From CBDDKW01 sp965230425 (GTDB lineage: Bacteria > Pseudomonadota > Gammaproteobacteria > UBA1113): DNA of 64,000 nt. Numbering within the stretch: position 1 is the first letter of the stretch; each line of letters begins with the position of its first letter. The DNA is taken from the NCBI GenBank assembly GCA_965230425.1, contig CBDDKW010000008.1, positions 124,001 to 188,000 on the forward strand, written 5' to 3'. A model generated the notes under the pieces. That model worked only from the letters and a program-made list of their open reading frames with translations. It did no database searches and was not told the DNA's origin. The position numbers and the translations under genes are program-made. Below are positions 63,233 to 64,000 of this stretch, one piece after another.

Positions 63233-63559
63233 ATGACTGCATGGATTTTATTAATCGCGGCTATCTTTCTGGAAGTAGCAGGCACTACTTCAATGAAGTT
63301 ATCAGTTGGTTTTACAAAGCTGATCCCCTCTATCGCTATTTTCTTTTTCTATGGCTTATCTTTTACGGCACTGACGCTCTCATTACGCGATATTGATTTA
63401 AGTGTTGCCTATGCTCTATGGGCTGGATTAGGTACAGCGCTTATTGCCATTATTGGGGTGGTTTACTTTAAAGAACCTGCCACGATTTTAAAAATTATTT
63501 CAGTCGCTTTGATTGTCGCTGGGGTAGTTGGCTTGAATTTACAAACTAGTCATGTGTAA
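63233..63559 (+). CDS. small multidrug resistance (SMR) transporter
   Basis: 108 residues, four membrane helices. The essential Glu14 is in IFLEVAGTTSMKLS, and the helix-3 motif reads SVAYALWAGLGTALIA, as in EmrE/QacE/SugE. It works as a proton-driven dimer on cationic or guanidinium compounds. The exact subgroup (EmrE versus Gdx) is not settled. AAGGA precedes the ATG by 7-10 bases. Confidence 0.93.
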   Translation: MTAWILLIAAIFLEVAGTTSMKLSVGFTKLIPSIAIFFFYGLSFTALTLSLRDIDLSVAYALWAGLGTALIAIIGVVYFKEPATILKIISVALIVAGVVGLNLQTSHV

Positions 63560-63674
63560 TCCATAAAGTGTTATTAGAATCTAGTCTGAACTCGGACCGC
63601 AATATGCTGGTCCTTATAGCCTACCTGAATAGCCATCCTTACTATTTTAGCTAGTCTTAGCTGTCCCTATATCC

Positions 63675-63812
63675 GCGTCAAATTAATAAAAACACAATTT
63701 GACGATTTTTTTAAGAGTGCTTTTTTCTCGTCAAAATGCATAAATAGTAATTTGACGATTTTTTTATATGCCTCTATAATATCGTCAAAATACAAAAAAA
63801 GTAATTTGACGA
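63675..63812 (+). repeat. 53-54-bp iterons before the terminal ATPase gene
   Basis: Alternating CGTCAAA (63676, TCGTCAAA at 63728 and 63782) and TTTGACGA (63698, 63751, 63805) give three similar dyads repeated every 53-54 bases. The last one ends 11 bases before the ATPase start. Confidence 0.85.
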
Positions 63813-63823
63813 GGATACTGGAT

Positions 63824-64000
63824 GTGACAAAATTTATAGGCCGTATGCGTGAATTATCCAAGTTAAAATCGCTATCCGATCAAAAAAAGCCCAAATTGAT
63901 TGTGATCAAGGGGCGTCGACGTATTGGCAAAAGCCGTTTATTGGTAGAATTTGGCAAAAATTTAAACAAAGTGTATGTTTTTTCTGGTTTAGCACCTGAA
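63824..64000 (+). CDS. AAA-family ATPase, 3' partial
   Basis: 59 residues are visible before the window ends. GTG start at 63824 (GAGGA about 9 bases upstream); the ATG at 63822 is out of frame and meets TGA at once. TKFIGRMRELSKLKSLSD followed by Walker A KGRRRIGKSRLL and VYVFSGLAPE is typical of the ATPase/DUF234-type orphan ATPases of archaea and host-associated bacteria. Iterons lie just upstream. Confidence 0.8.
   Translation, partial: MTKFIGRMRELSKLKSLSDQKKPKLIVIKGRRRIGKSRLLVEFGKNLNKVYVFSGLAPE

Noticed and set aside
63675..63812. CRISPR array
   Set aside because: Only three short dyads with AT-rich, similar spacers and no cas genes; fits operator iterons better.
1..64000. tRNA or rRNA genes
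   Set aside because: I found no cloverleaf-like or rRNA-like sequence in the gaps; a tRNA scan would be decisive.

Overview
The window reads as chromosomal DNA of an AT-rich gammaproteobacterium. Housekeeping genes (tkt-gap-pgk-pyk, metK-ahcY, rsmE, rsmD, ftsY, ftsE-ftsX, cydP-cydA-cydB-cydX, an FNR regulator, rpiA, icd, corA) are all of gammaproteobacterial type. The glycolytic gene order, the NAD(P)-isocitrate dehydrogenase with a C-terminal extension, many toxin-antitoxin modules, orphan ATPases, and a giant repeat protein with no recognisable domain suggest a host-associated lineage near Legionellales/Coxiellales. That placement is inference; there is no rRNA or tRNA in the window to settle it.

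Layout. 1-4.5 kb: an operon for a LodA-family quinoprotein oxidase (5' end outside the window), its LodB-type flavoprotein partner and a DyP-type peroxidase, closed by a clear terminator. 4.6-5.7 kb: a hicAB locus with operator and promoter, in which hicA carries a one-base homopolymer frameshift, then a small RHH-like gene. 5.8-10.7 kb (minus strand): PrpD-family protein, rsmE, ahcY, metK. 11.1-16.9 kb (plus): tkt, gap, pgk, pyk. 17.0-17.9 kb: a decayed RhuM-family gene and a VOC-fold protein. 18.1-23.8 kb (minus): a complete TolC / membrane-fusion / MacB-like ABC exporter operon whose ATPase has a long Lys/Thr/Pro-rich tail. 23.9-24.6 kb: mazEF. 24.8-28.4 kb: a 1174-residue protein with about four internal repeats, possibly an effector. 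28.4-35.5 kb: a MITE-like element, a small membrane-anchored protein, an SDR enzyme, and an AaeA/AaeB-like efflux operon with two tandem FUSC genes. 35.7-40.2 kb: fnr-uspA and the cytochrome bd operon with both of its small subunits. 40.2-46 kb: rpiA, icd, rsmD and two M16 peptidases.

46.3-56.8 kb is the most unusual part. ftsY carries a perfect 20-copy 9-bp tandem repeat in its N-terminal tail. The usual ftsY-ftsE-ftsX operon is split by about 7.5 kb of accessory DNA. That DNA holds a RelE-type toxin-antitoxin pair, an ATPase with a winged-helix-like tail preceded by a 74-bp dyad repeat, an orphan Hcp - LysM-type effector - membrane-protein (probable immunity) cassette with a tandem second copy of effector C-terminus plus immunity gene, a second copy of the 74-bp repeat, and a DUF4143-type ATPase preceded by 32-bp iterons. 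The two effector/immunity copies are nearly identical except for one contiguous block spanning the effector tip and the start of the immunity gene, which is the pattern expected if that block sets toxin-immunity specificity.

56.8-64 kb: a 166-bp MITE with perfect 28-bp inverted termini, a Ser-rich protein of unknown function, corA, a large VioB/ferritin-like protein, an SMR transporter, and a third orphan ATPase (cut by the window end) preceded by 53-54-bp iterons. Three unrelated-looking orphan ATPase genes, each led by its own reiterated dyads, form a pattern that the standard annotation does not explain.
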